Made by a program: the position numbers and the translations under genes
Shown: piece after piece, positions 56,794 through 64,000 of the stretch
Layout: the number at the start of each line of letters is the position of its first letter
How positions within the stretch are numbered: position 1 is the stretch's first letter
Source: DASPLX01 sp035627375
Lineage (GTDB): Bacteria > Pseudomonadota > Gammaproteobacteria > Burkholderiales > Burkholderiaceae_D
Reading direction: 5' to 3'
Assembly: GCA_035627375.1 (NCBI GenBank)
Contig: DASPLX010000057.1
Span: forward strand, 78,470-142,469
DNA: 64,000 bases
The notes under the pieces: generated by a model
The model's database searches: none
Seen by the model: only the letters and a program-made list of their open reading frames with translations
Told to the model about the DNA's origin: nothing

Positions 56794-57573
56794 ATGGATC
56801 TAGGCATACGCGGCAAACATGCCCTCGTCTGCGGCGCGAGCAAGGGTCTCGGGCGCGGCTGCGCGGAGGCGTTGGCGGCCGAGGGCGCGCATCTCACGCT
56901 GGTCGCCCGGACCGCAGAAACGCTGGACGAGACCGCCCGGCAAATCCGCGCGGCGACAGGGGTGAATGTCGTCGCCGTCGCTTGCGACATCGCCACGCCG
57001 GAAGGGCGTGCCCTGGCACTTGATGCCTGTCCGCAACCGGATATCCTCATCAACAATGCCGCCGGTCCGCCTCCCGGCGATTTCCGCGATTGGACTCGCG
57101 ACGATTGGATCCGCGCGCTGGACGCCAACATGCTGGCCCCGATCGAGCTGATCAAGGCCACTGTCGACGGCATGATGGCGCGCGGCTTCGGCCGCATCGT
57201 CAATATCACGTCGAGCGCGGTCAAGGCGCCGATCGACATTCTCGGCCTGTCGAACGGCGCCCGTTCGGGCCTGACGGGTTTTGTCGCGGGGCTGGCACGC
57301 AAGACCGTCGCCCGCAATGTCACCATCAACAACCTGCTGCCGGGGCCGTTCGACACCGACCGCCTGAACACCACGTTCGCCGCCACGGCCGCGGCAAGCG
57401 GCAAAGGCATCGACGAAGTGCGAGCCGCGCGCCGGGCGCAAAATCCCGCCGGCCGTTTCGGCACCCCGGCCGAATTCGGGGCCGCCTGCGCTTTCCTGTG
57501 CAGTATTCACGCCGGCTACATCACCGGGCAAAATATCCTTCTCGACGGCGGCGCCTATCCGGGCACCTTCTAA
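56794..57573 (+). CDS. Short-chain dehydrogenase-like protein without the Tyr-Lys pair
   Basis: The 259-residue protein has the NAD(P)-binding GASKGLG motif at about 14-20 and ILINNAAG. At the position of the catalytic YxxxK, after the Ser of NITSSAVKAP, it reads LGLSNGARSGL, so Tyr is missing and Lys is replaced by Arg. The rest of the SDR fold is intact, with LLPGPFDTDRL and the ending GQNILLDGGAYPGTF. Such atypical SDRs form a known subgroup whose reaction is unclear; it may act on short acyl substrates or bind cofactor without classical chemistry. It follows the EamA transporter by two bases and precedes mgsA by 19 bases. Confidence 0.88.
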   Translation: MDLGIRGKHALVCGASKGLGRGCAEALAAEGAHLTLVARTAETLDETARQIRAATGVNVVAVACDIATPEGRALALDACPQPDILINNAAGPPPGDFRDWTRDDWIRALDANMLAPIELIKATVDGMMARGFGRIVNITSSAVKAPIDILGLSNGARSGLTGFVAGLARKTVARNVTINNLLPGPFDTDRLNTTFAATAAASGKGIDEVRAARRAQNPAGRFGTPAEFGAACAFLCSIHAGYITGQNILLDGGAYPGTF

Positions 57574-57592
57574 CGCAAACGACGGAGCAACC

Positions 57593-57982
57593 GTGAAAAA
57601 ACGAATTGCCTTGATCGCCCATGACAAGAAAAAGGACGAGATGATCGATCTCGCGCACGAATTCGCCGATTACCTGCGCCAATGCCTGTTGACCGCCACC
57701 GGCACGACCGGCAAGCGCTTGGCCGACGAGGTTGGCCTGACGATCGATCGCAAGCATTCCGGCCCGTACGGCGGCGACCTGCAGATCGGCGCCGATCTTG
57801 TCGAGGGCAAGATCGATTGCATCATTTTCCTGCGCGACCCGATGACGCCGCAGCCGCACGAACCCGACATCAATGCCTTGGTGCGAGCCTGCGACGTGCA
57901 CAATGTCGCCTGCGCCACCAATATTTCGACCGCCAGGCTGGTGCTGTCGCAGCTCCAATCCCCGCGAGGCCATCATGGCTAA
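57593..57982 (+). CDS. mgsA: Methylglyoxal synthase
   Basis: The start is a GTG at 57593 after ACGGAG. The 129-residue protein has IALIAHDKKKDEMI with the catalytic-site His and Asp, TATGTTGKRL for phosphate binding, GPYGGDLQIGA with the catalytic Asp, and FLRDPMTPQPHEPDI, all invariant in MgsA. It turns dihydroxyacetone phosphate into methylglyoxal and phosphate, an overflow bypass of glycolysis under phosphate limitation. Its last eight bases overlap the next gene. Confidence 0.97.
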   Translation: MKKRIALIAHDKKKDEMIDLAHEFADYLRQCLLTATGTTGKRLADEVGLTIDRKHSGPYGGDLQIGADLVEGKIDCIIFLRDPMTPQPHEPDINALVRACDVHNVACATNISTARLVLSQLQSPRGHHG

Positions 57983-58949
57983 GGCGATCGTCATCCGCCA
58001 GACCGGCGGTCCGGAAGTGATGGAATACGTCGATGTCGAGGTCGGCGAACCTGGTCCGGGCATGGCGCGCGTGCGACAGGCCGCTTGCGGCCTGAACTAC
58101 ATCGACGTCTATTTCCGCAACGGCAGCTACCCGCAGCCTTTGCCGGGCGGGCTTGGGATGGAGGGTGCGGGCGTCATCGAAGCGGTTGGCCCGGGGGTGG
58201 ACCATGTCAAGCCGGGCGACCGCATCGCCTATGCGGGCCGGCCGACCGGCGCCTATGCTGAAGCGCGCGTCATGCCGGCCGCGACGCTCGTGAAGCTGCC
58301 GGATGCGATCGATTTCGAGACCGCCGCGGCGATGATGCTGCAAGGCTTGACGGTGCAATACCTGTTCCGGCGGACTTTCCCCCTGCAAGGCGGCGAAACC
58401 ATCCTATTCCATGCGGCTGCCGGCGGCGTCGGCTTGATCGCCTGCCAATGGGCGCGCGCGCTCGGCGTCACCATGATCGGCACGGTCGGTTCCGACGAGA
58501 AGGCTGCGCTGGCAAGGGCTCACGGTTGCGCCCATACCATCAATTACAACAAGGAAAATTTCGTCGAACGCGTCAAGGAAATCACCGGCGGCAAGGGCGT
58601 GCCGGTGGTTTACGATTCCATCGGCAAGGATACTTTCCCGGGTTCGCTCGATTGCCTGTCGCCGCTCGGCATGATGGTCAGCTTCGGCGCGGCGTCCGGT
58701 CCGGTGCCGCCGTTCGGCTTGAACGAGCTGGCGTCGCGCGGTTCGCTGTTCATCACGCGTCCGTCGTTGTTCACCTACACCGCGAAACGTGAAGATCTCG
58801 ATGCCATGGCCGTCGATCTGCTCGGCATGGTCGAAAGCGGAAAGATCAAGATCGATATCAATCAGCGCTACGCCTTGAAAGACGCGGCCCAGGCGCATCG
58901 CGAACTGGAAGCGCGCAAAACGACCGGTTCCAGCATTCTCATTCCTTGA
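57975..58949 (+). CDS. Quinone oxidoreductase (zeta-crystallin type)
   Basis: The ATG at 57975 overlaps the mgsA end by eight bases. The 324-residue MDR-family protein has ACGLNYIDVYFRNGSYPQPL, GMEGAGVIEAVGPGV, the NADPH-binding HAAAGGVGLIACQWARALG, and YDSIGKDTFPGSLDCL, the pattern of QOR. It lacks the zinc ligands of alcohol dehydrogenases. It reduces quinones with NADPH, possibly also reactive carbonyls, which would fit its coupling to methylglyoxal synthase, though that link is inference. Confidence 0.92.
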   Translation: MAKAIVIRQTGGPEVMEYVDVEVGEPGPGMARVRQAACGLNYIDVYFRNGSYPQPLPGGLGMEGAGVIEAVGPGVDHVKPGDRIAYAGRPTGAYAEARVMPAATLVKLPDAIDFETAAAMMLQGLTVQYLFRRTFPLQGGETILFHAAAGGVGLIACQWARALGVTMIGTVGSDEKAALARAHGCAHTINYNKENFVERVKEITGGKGVPVVYDSIGKDTFPGSLDCLSPLGMMVSFGAASGPVPPFGLNELASRGSLFITRPSLFTYTAKREDLDAMAVDLLGMVESGKIKIDINQRYALKDAAQAHRELEARKTTGSSILIP

Positions 58950-58956
58950 GGCAGCG

Positions 58957-59118
58957 ATGGAAAACGACGAACTGAAAGACAATCCGATGAATCATCCGGA
59001 AGAACAGGAAACCGGGATCGACGACGCGCCCAAGTTCGGGCGCCTGCTGCTGGTGTTGCTCGCGGCGGTATTGGTCGTTGTTGCGATCACCTTCGCATCG
59101 GAGGCTTATTACTCGTAG
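58957..59118 (+). CDS. Small single-span membrane protein (53 aa)
   Basis: GAGGCAGCG precedes the ATG at 58957, seven bases after the quinone oxidoreductase stop. The product has an acidic N-terminal half (MENDELKDNP, then EEQETGIDD), a basic boundary (KFGRLL) and one hydrophobic helix (LLVLLAAVLVVVAITFA), ending SEAYYS. By the positive-inside rule the N-terminus would be cytoplasmic. No family recognised. Position and ribosome site support a real gene at the end of the mgsA-quinone oxidoreductase transcript. Confidence 0.6.
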   Translation: MENDELKDNPMNHPEEQETGIDDAPKFGRLLLVLLAAVLVVVAITFASEAYYS

Positions 59119-59123
59119 GCGGC

Positions 59124-59762
59124 TTACTCTCTCAACTCGAGTTCGACGCGCCGTATCGTGCCGTTCTTGCTCGGAAATTCCGAAAACGCGCTGCGTACCA
59201 GATACGGCATCACGGCCGGCAGCGATCCGTTGCGGCCTTCGCTCACGACGGTCACGTCGTACAAGGTCTTGCCGGTGTCGGCATGCGCCAGTACAACTTT
59301 CAACTGCCGACGGAACAATTCATATTGCGACTCCTGGTAGGCGACCGTCGGCGGCCCATGCCAGAACGGATCATAGAACGGGGAATAGTAGCGTCGCCAT
59401 CTCGGTCCGTAATAGGGCCAATAGGCGTGGTGCGGCCAGAACGGATCGATGACGACAGGTTGCACGATACGCACGTCGCGTCCGTTGATGCCGTAACCGA
59501 TCGTCACCTTGATTTTCGCCTGCCGGCCCGGCCCGGCATCGACGAAGCCGAGCCGGCGCAGTTCGCCGGCCACGAGATTCTCGTACGAGCGGTACTCGAG
59601 ATCGTTGCCTTGCGCCTCGTTGCGCGCGAAGGTGAACGGTGCGCCCTGCATTTCGGCCGGCCACTCCGCGAACACGGTGACGTCGCTGCGTATCTTCTGA
59701 GCGGCGCATCCGCTAAGCAGGGTCATGGCCGTCGCCAGCAAAATCAGCCAACGGTATTTCAT
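59124..59762 (-). CDS. DUF4136-type lipoprotein
   Basis: The start is the ATG at 59762 (MKYRWLILLATAMTLLSGCAAQ). The 212-residue product has a lipoprotein signal with lipobox LLSGC, so its Cys should be lipidated and the protein anchored in the outer membrane. The domain from about 25 resembles DUF4136 (FAEWPAEMQGAPFTFARN, then LVAGELRRLGFVDA), interrupted by an aromatic stretch (WPYYGPRWRRYYSPF) and followed by a second part ending TIRRVELELRE. Function unknown. It converges with the small membrane-protein gene and is divergent from pepN. Confidence 0.85.
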   Translation of the reverse strand: MKYRWLILLATAMTLLSGCAAQKIRSDVTVFAEWPAEMQGAPFTFARNEAQGNDLEYRSYENLVAGELRRLGFVDAGPGRQAKIKVTIGYGINGRDVRIVQPVVIDPFWPHHAYWPYYGPRWRRYYSPFYDPFWHGPPTVAYQESQYELFRRQLKVVLAHADTGKTLYDVTVVSEGRNGSLPAVMPYLVRSAFSEFPSKNGTIRRVELELRE

Positions 59763-59961
59763 GTCGCTCTCCCGCAAAAACACATTTTCATCATAGGCCC
59801 GTGCCTCATGAATGTCGTTACATTTTGTAACGCCGGGTAAAGGCCTTGTAAAGGCGGACGATGCGGCCGCAGCCGGGTTGCTTCGCGCCGGTGCCATGCG
59901 CGGGCCAGCGGCTTGGTAAAATGCTGGCTTCGCCATTTTCCCGACGCATCTCGAGACCCTT

Positions 59962-62637
59962 ATGCGCACCGATACCCCACAAGCGATCTACCGCAAGAAT
60001 TACACTCCGCCGAGCTTCCTGGTCGATACCGTCGAAATCGGTTTCGATCTCGATCCCAATGCCACGCGTGTCGCGTCGCGGCTCGTGATGCGCCGCAATC
60101 CGGCCGCCAAGGATAATACGCTCGTCCTGTTCGGCGAGGCGTTGGAACTGGTGCAGATCCGGATGAACGGCGCGGCGCTTCCGAAGCGCGCCTACAAGCT
60201 CGACAAGAGCATGCTGCAGATAAGCGATGCGCCCGACGAGGTGACGCTCGAGATCGAAACGCTGCTGCGGCCGGTAAAGAATACGTCGTTGATGGGGCTG
60301 TACGTCTCGAACGACAACTTCTTCACGCAATGCGAGGCGGAAGGTTTCCGCAAGATCACCTTTTTCCCCGATCGTCCGGATGTGATGGCGAAATACAAGG
60401 TGATGCTGCGTGCCGACAAGAAAAAATACCCGGTATTGTTATCGAACGGTAATCTCATCGAAGAGGGAGATCTAGGCGACGGCCGCCACTACGCCTTGTG
60501 GGAGGACCCGTTCAAGAAACCGTCCTACCTGTTCGCGCTGGTCGCCGGCGACCTGGTCTGCCAGGAGGAGAAATTCGCGCTCAAGTCGGGGCGCGAGGTG
60601 CTGCTTCAAGTCTGGGTCGAGGAGGGCAATCTCGACAAGACGCAACACGCCATGGAATCGCTCAAGCACAGCATCCGCTGGGACGAGGAGCGTTACGGTC
60701 TGGAACTCGATCTCGATCGCTTCATGATCGTCGCCGTCGGCGACTTCAACATGGGCGCGATGGAGAACAAGGGCCTGAACATCTTCAATACGAAATTCGT
60801 GCTGGCCAATCCGCGTATCGCCACCGATATCGACTACCACAACATCGAAGCCGTGGTCGGCCATGAGTATTTCCACAATTGGACCGGCAACCGCGTCACC
60901 TGCCGCGACTGGTTCCAACTGTCGCTGAAGGAGGGTCTGACCGTCTTCCGCGACCAGGAATTCTCGGCTGACATGATCGGCACCGACAGCGGCCGCGCAG
61001 TCAAACGCATCGATGACGTGCGCGTGCTGCGCCAGGCGCAATTCCCGGAAGACGCCGGCCCGATGGCGCACCCTGTGCGTCCCGACTCCTATGTCGAGAT
61101 CAACAACTTCTACACCGTGACCGTCTACGAGAAGGGCGCGGAGGTCGTGCGGATGTACCAGACGCTGCTCGGCCGCGACGGCTTCCGCAAGGGCATGGAC
61201 TTGTATTTTCAGCGTCATGACGGGCAAGCGGTCGAATGCGACGATTTCCGTGCCGCGATGGCGGACGCCAACGGCCGCGACCTGATGCAGTTCGAGCGCT
61301 GGTACAGCCAATCCGGCACACCGCAAGTCACGGCGGAGGCATCCTACGACGCCGGCAGCAAGACCTATGAATTGACGTTATCGCAGTCCTGCCCTCCGAC
61401 GGCAGGCCAACCGAACAAGCTGCCGTTCCATATCCCGGTCGCGGTCGGCTTGCTCGATGGCGCCGGTCGGGACATGGCGCTCGATGTCGAAGGCATGAAG
61501 CCGTTGGCCGTGAAGGATGGCCGTTGCACGGTGGTGTTGGAATTGACGGAGGAAAAGCAGGTTTTCCGCTTCCGCAATGTCGCCGAACAGCCTGTGCCGT
61601 CCATTCTGCGCGATTTCTCGGCGCCGGTGAATCTCAAGTACGAGTACAGCAGCGAGGAACTTGCCTTCTTGATGTCCCACGACAGCGACGCTTTCAATCG
61701 CTGGGAAGCGGGGCAGCGCCTGGCGACGCGTCGTTTGCTCGCCTTGACCGCGCTTAGCGCCGAGCAGATGATCGCCGGGCAGGGCGACGGTGCAAACGAC
61801 ATCCTGATCGACACCTTCCGCAAAACGCTCAACGACACTTCGCTCGACCCGGCATTCCGCGAGGTTGCCTTGACGCTGCCGTCCGAAACGGTGATCGCCG
61901 AACAGATGGAGGTGGTCGATCCGCAGGCGATCCATGCCGCGCGCCAATTCCTGCGCAAGACGCTGGCGCAGGCACTCCGGGCGGACTGGGAAGCGGCGTA
62001 CGAAGCGAACCGGAATCCGGGCGATTATTCGCCGGATGCCGCCTCGGCCGGCAAGCGCGCCTTGCGGAACCTGGCCTTGTCCTACCTGTCCGAACTCGAC
62101 GACGATCCGGCCCATGCCCTGGTGCAACAGCAGTACGATGGCGCCAACAATATGACCGATCGCCTCGCGGCGCTTGCCGCCCTGATCAATACGTCGGCGG
62201 CTGGCAGGGAGAGGGCGTTGGCGCATTTCTACCGTGAATTCGAGCATGAGCCGCTCGTCATCGACAAATGGTTCATGCTGCAGGCCACGGCACGCACGAC
62301 CGATGTCAAGCAAGTTCGAGCCTTGATGAAGCATCCCGCCTTCACGCTCAAGAATCCGAATCGCGCACGCAGCCTGCTGACCAACTTCTGCAACGGCAAT
62401 CCGGCGCGTTTCCATGCCGCCGACGGCAGCGGTTATGCCTTCTGGGCGGAACAGGTCATTGCCCTCAACGGCATCAATCCTCAAGTGGCGGCCCGTCTGG
62501 CGCGCGCCCTGGATCGCTGGCGCAAGTATGCGCCGGCGCTGCAAGCCAAGATGCAGGCCGCCTTGAAAAAAGTGGCCGAGGCGCCGAAGCTATCGCGCGA
62601 TGTGGCGGAAGTCGTGACCAAGGCTTTGGCGGCCTGA
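59962..62637 (+). CDS. pepN: Aminopeptidase N
   Basis: The 891-residue M1 metallopeptidase has the substrate-recognising MGAMENKGLNIF motif (about 263-274) and the zinc site VGHEYFHNWTGNR, with the second Glu about 20 residues on (SLKEGLTVFRDQEFS). Four domains are expected, the last being alpha-helical (about 560-890). Length and order match the proteobacterial PepN type. It removes N-terminal amino acids from peptides in the cytoplasm. It is 23 bases before fbp, so the two may be cotranscribed. Confidence 0.97.
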   Translation: MRTDTPQAIYRKNYTPPSFLVDTVEIGFDLDPNATRVASRLVMRRNPAAKDNTLVLFGEALELVQIRMNGAALPKRAYKLDKSMLQISDAPDEVTLEIETLLRPVKNTSLMGLYVSNDNFFTQCEAEGFRKITFFPDRPDVMAKYKVMLRADKKKYPVLLSNGNLIEEGDLGDGRHYALWEDPFKKPSYLFALVAGDLVCQEEKFALKSGREVLLQVWVEEGNLDKTQHAMESLKHSIRWDEERYGLELDLDRFMIVAVGDFNMGAMENKGLNIFNTKFVLANPRIATDIDYHNIEAVVGHEYFHNWTGNRVTCRDWFQLSLKEGLTVFRDQEFSADMIGTDSGRAVKRIDDVRVLRQAQFPEDAGPMAHPVRPDSYVEINNFYTVTVYEKGAEVVRMYQTLLGRDGFRKGMDLYFQRHDGQAVECDDFRAAMADANGRDLMQFERWYSQSGTPQVTAEASYDAGSKTYELTLSQSCPPTAGQPNKLPFHIPVAVGLLDGAGRDMALDVEGMKPLAVKDGRCTVVLELTEEKQVFRFRNVAEQPVPSILRDFSAPVNLKYEYSSEELAFLMSHDSDAFNRWEAGQRLATRRLLALTALSAEQMIAGQGDGANDILIDTFRKTLNDTSLDPAFREVALTLPSETVIAEQMEVVDPQAIHAARQFLRKTLAQALRADWEAAYEANRNPGDYSPDAASAGKRALRNLALSYLSELDDDPAHALVQQQYDGANNMTDRLAALAALINTSAAGRERALAHFYREFEHEPLVIDKWFMLQATARTTDVKQVRALMKHPAFTLKNPNRARSLLTNFCNGNPARFHAADGSGYAFWAEQVIALNGINPQVAARLARALDRWRKYAPALQAKMQAALKKVAEAPKLSRDVAEVVTKALAA

Positions 62638-62660
62638 GTGCAGGAAAACAAGGAATCTCG

Positions 62661-63662
62661 ATGAAACGCATCAGTCTTACGCAGTATCTTGTTGAAGAGC
62701 AACGTAACAACAACAGCATTCCCGCAGAGTTGCGCCTGCTGATCGAAGTCGTCGCCCGAGCTTGCAAGACAATCAGCCATGCCGTCAGCAAGGGTGCGCT
62801 CGGCGAAGTGCTCGGCAGCGCGGAAAGCGAGAACATCCAAGGCGAAGTGCAGAAGAAGCTCGACGTTCTGTCGAATGAAATCCTGCTCGAGGCCAATGAA
62901 TGGGGTGGGCACCTGGCGGCGATGGCATCGGAAGAGATGGAAACCGTCCATCAGATTCCACACCGCTATCCGAAAGGCGAATATCTATTGTTGTTCGATC
63001 CGCTCGACGGCTCCAGCAATATCGACGTCAATGTCTCGATCGGCACGATTTTTTCGGTCTTGAAGGCGCCGGAAGGCATGGGCACTCCGACCGAAAAGGA
63101 TTTTCTGCAACCCGGCTGCAATCAAGTCGCCGCCGGTTATGCCGTCTACGGTCCGCAAACCGTGCTGGTATTGACCACCGGCAACGGTGTCAATTGTTTT
63201 ACCCTCGATCGGGAAATGGGGTCCTGGGTACTCACTCAGCGCAACATGCGGATTCCGGCCGCCACCAAGGAATTCGCGATCAATGCCTCCAACGCACGTC
63301 ATTGGTATCCGCCGGTCAAGCGGTATATAGACGAGTTGTTGGCCGGAAAGACCGGGCCTCGGGGCAAGGACTTCAACATGCGCTGGATCGCGTCGATGGT
63401 CGCCGAAGTGCACCGCATCCTCAATCGCGGAGGCATCTTCATGTATCCGGCCGATGCGCGCGAGCCGGACAAGCCCGGCAAGCTGCGCCTGATGTATGAA
63501 GCCAATCCGATGGCCTTCATTATCGAGCAGGCGGACGGCATGGCGACCGACGGAACGCGGCGCATCATGGAAATCGAGCCAGAAAAATTGCACCAACGCG
63601 TCGCGGTCTTTCTCGGGTCGCGCAGCGAAGTCGAAATCGCCACCGAATATCACAAGCAGTAA
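62661..63662 (+). CDS. fbp: Fructose-1,6-bisphosphatase class I
   Basis: AAGGAATC precedes the ATG at 62661. The 333-residue enzyme has the metal-binding FDPLDGSSNIDVNVSIGTIF motif (about 112-131), an upstream MASEEME acidic pair, and GKLRLMYEANPMAFIIEQADG, invariant in class I FBPase. It removes the 1-phosphate of fructose 1,6-bisphosphate in gluconeogenesis. It is the last protein gene before an rRNA promoter region. Confidence 0.98.
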   Translation: MKRISLTQYLVEEQRNNNSIPAELRLLIEVVARACKTISHAVSKGALGEVLGSAESENIQGEVQKKLDVLSNEILLEANEWGGHLAAMASEEMETVHQIPHRYPKGEYLLLFDPLDGSSNIDVNVSIGTIFSVLKAPEGMGTPTEKDFLQPGCNQVAAGYAVYGPQTVLVLTTGNGVNCFTLDREMGSWVLTQRNMRIPAATKEFAINASNARHWYPPVKRYIDELLAGKTGPRGKDFNMRWIASMVAEVHRILNRGGIFMYPADAREPDKPGKLRLMYEANPMAFIIEQADGMATDGTRRIMEIEPEKLHQRVAVFLGSRSEVEIATEYHKQ

Positions 63663-63700
63663 TGTTCAGGACGGGATTGGCGATATCTCAAAAAAAGGTG

Positions 63701-63729
63701 TTGACGGTATCGCCGAAAAACACCATAAT
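63701..63729 (+). promoter_or_regulatory. rRNA promoter P1
   Basis: TTGACG (63701-63706) and CATAAT (63724-63729) are separated by exactly 17 bases, each one or two bases from consensus. Transcription would start near 63736. Confidence 0.82.
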
Positions 63730-63762
63730 CTCGTTTCTTTGCTGCTGACGAACAAAACGATT
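63724..63762 (+). repeat. 39-bp direct repeat at rRNA start sites, copy 1
   Basis: Bases 63724-63762 match 63860-63898 at 38 of 39 positions, from the -10 box CATAAT to CAAAACGATT. The second promoter seems to have arisen by duplication of the first. Confidence 0.9.
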
Positions 63763-63836
63763 CGACGGCAACTTGCGAAGCCGGAAGGCAACGAGTTGCA
63801 AGTGAGGTGAATGCGAAAAGCGAAATAAAAAAACGC

Positions 63837-63865
63837 TTGACGCAAGTCTGAAAAGCCTGCATAAT
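63837..63865 (+). promoter_or_regulatory. rRNA promoter P2
   Basis: TTGACG (63837-63842) and CATAAT (63860-63865) again have 17-base spacing. An A-rich run (AAATAAAAAAACGC) just upstream of -35 could serve as an UP element. The start would be near 63872. Confidence 0.85.
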
Positions 63866-63898
63866 CTCGTTTCTCTGCTGCTGACGAACAAAACGATT
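63860..63898 (+). repeat. 39-bp direct repeat at rRNA start sites, copy 2
   Basis: Second copy of the repeat at 63724-63762, one mismatch, covering the P2 -10 box and the first bases of the transcript. Confidence 0.9.
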
Positions 63899-63944
63899 TG
63901 TTGGCGAGCGATGCGGTGCGAAGGTGCTGTGTTGCGGTGGAAAA

Positions 63945-63956
63945 GTTCTTTAACAA
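63945..63956 (+). promoter_or_regulatory. boxA-like antitermination site in the rRNA leader
   Basis: GTTCTTTAACAA matches the boxA consensus (TGCTCTTTAACA) used by the Nus complex to prevent Rho termination in rRNA operons. It lies about 80 bases after the P2 start. Confidence 0.75.
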
Positions 63957-64000
63957 GTAACAGCCGATAAGTGTGGGCGCTCGATGGTGGTGCGCATCGA

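Larger units (their letters stand above)
63663..64000 (+). other. rRNA operon promoter and leader region
   Basis: This 338-base stretch has no gene. It holds two tandem sigma-70 promoters, a 39-base direct repeat at their start sites, and a boxA-like leader. The last 40 bases (from CAGCCGATAAGTGTGGGCGC) resemble the 16S rRNA leader of Burkholderiales. The 16S gene itself should start just beyond base 64000. Confidence 0.85.

Noticed and set aside
63957..64000. Start of the 16S rRNA gene
   Set aside because: The sequence still reads as leader; the conserved 16S 5' end is not reached before the window stops.

Overview
The window looks like the chromosome of a GC-rich betaproteobacterium of the order Burkholderiales, most likely Oxalobacteraceae (Herbaspirillum/Noviherbaspirillum/Massilia-like). 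This rests on gene order (yebC-type, purD, hemF, nadD, rsfS, rlmH, maf, rng; dnaE near msbA and waaF; pepN-fbp just before an rRNA promoter) and on protein style. It is inference, because no search could be run. No phage, insertion sequence, tRNA or CRISPR array was seen.

The left half (1-27.3 kb) is an accessory cell-surface region. Minus-strand genes at 1-6139 encode a family-2 glycosyltransferase (cut by the window edge), a giant protein with three glycosyltransferase modules and a methyltransferase with a long coiled coil. Next, also on the minus strand, come a CRP/FNR regulator, a VanZ-like membrane protein, a TPR/outer-membrane barrel protein and a CHASE2 adenylate cyclase. Divergent from the cyclase are a secreted FecR-domain protein and a 1231-residue DUF4214/RTX protein that looks like an S-layer or other abundant surface protein. 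It is followed by strong hairpins, a methyltransferase, a left-handed beta-helix acyltransferase and two convergent glycosyltransferases. A complete type I secretion system follows (ABC ATPase, HlyD-type adaptor, TolC-type channel fused to an NTF2-like domain). Three near-perfect CRP operators (TGTGA-N6-TCACA) sit before the FecR gene, the RTX gene and the secretion operon. The regulator encoded here keeps the residues that read TGTGA and much of the cAMP pocket, and a cyclase lies in the same gene run. I propose a local circuit: CHASE2 sensing, cAMP, CRP-like regulator, then production, modification and export of a surface protein.

The right half (27.3-64 kb) is mostly core chromosome: trhO, dnaE, a GNAT/DUF2917 pair with a divergent LysR regulator, LPS genes (WaaE-like glycosyltransferase, msbA, waaF), an AhpD-like protein, and a histidine-utilisation cluster (hutU, hutD, hutI, hutF, hutG and hutH opposite hutC, with a perfect HutC operator). 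After these come a periplasmic binding protein, the rng-maf-rlmH-rsfS-nadD-hemF-purD-yebC block, an EamA transporter, an atypical SDR, mgsA, a quinone oxidoreductase, a 53-residue membrane protein, a DUF4136 lipoprotein, pepN and fbp. The last 300 bases hold two tandem rRNA-type promoters and a boxA-like leader, so a 16S rRNA gene almost certainly begins just past the window.
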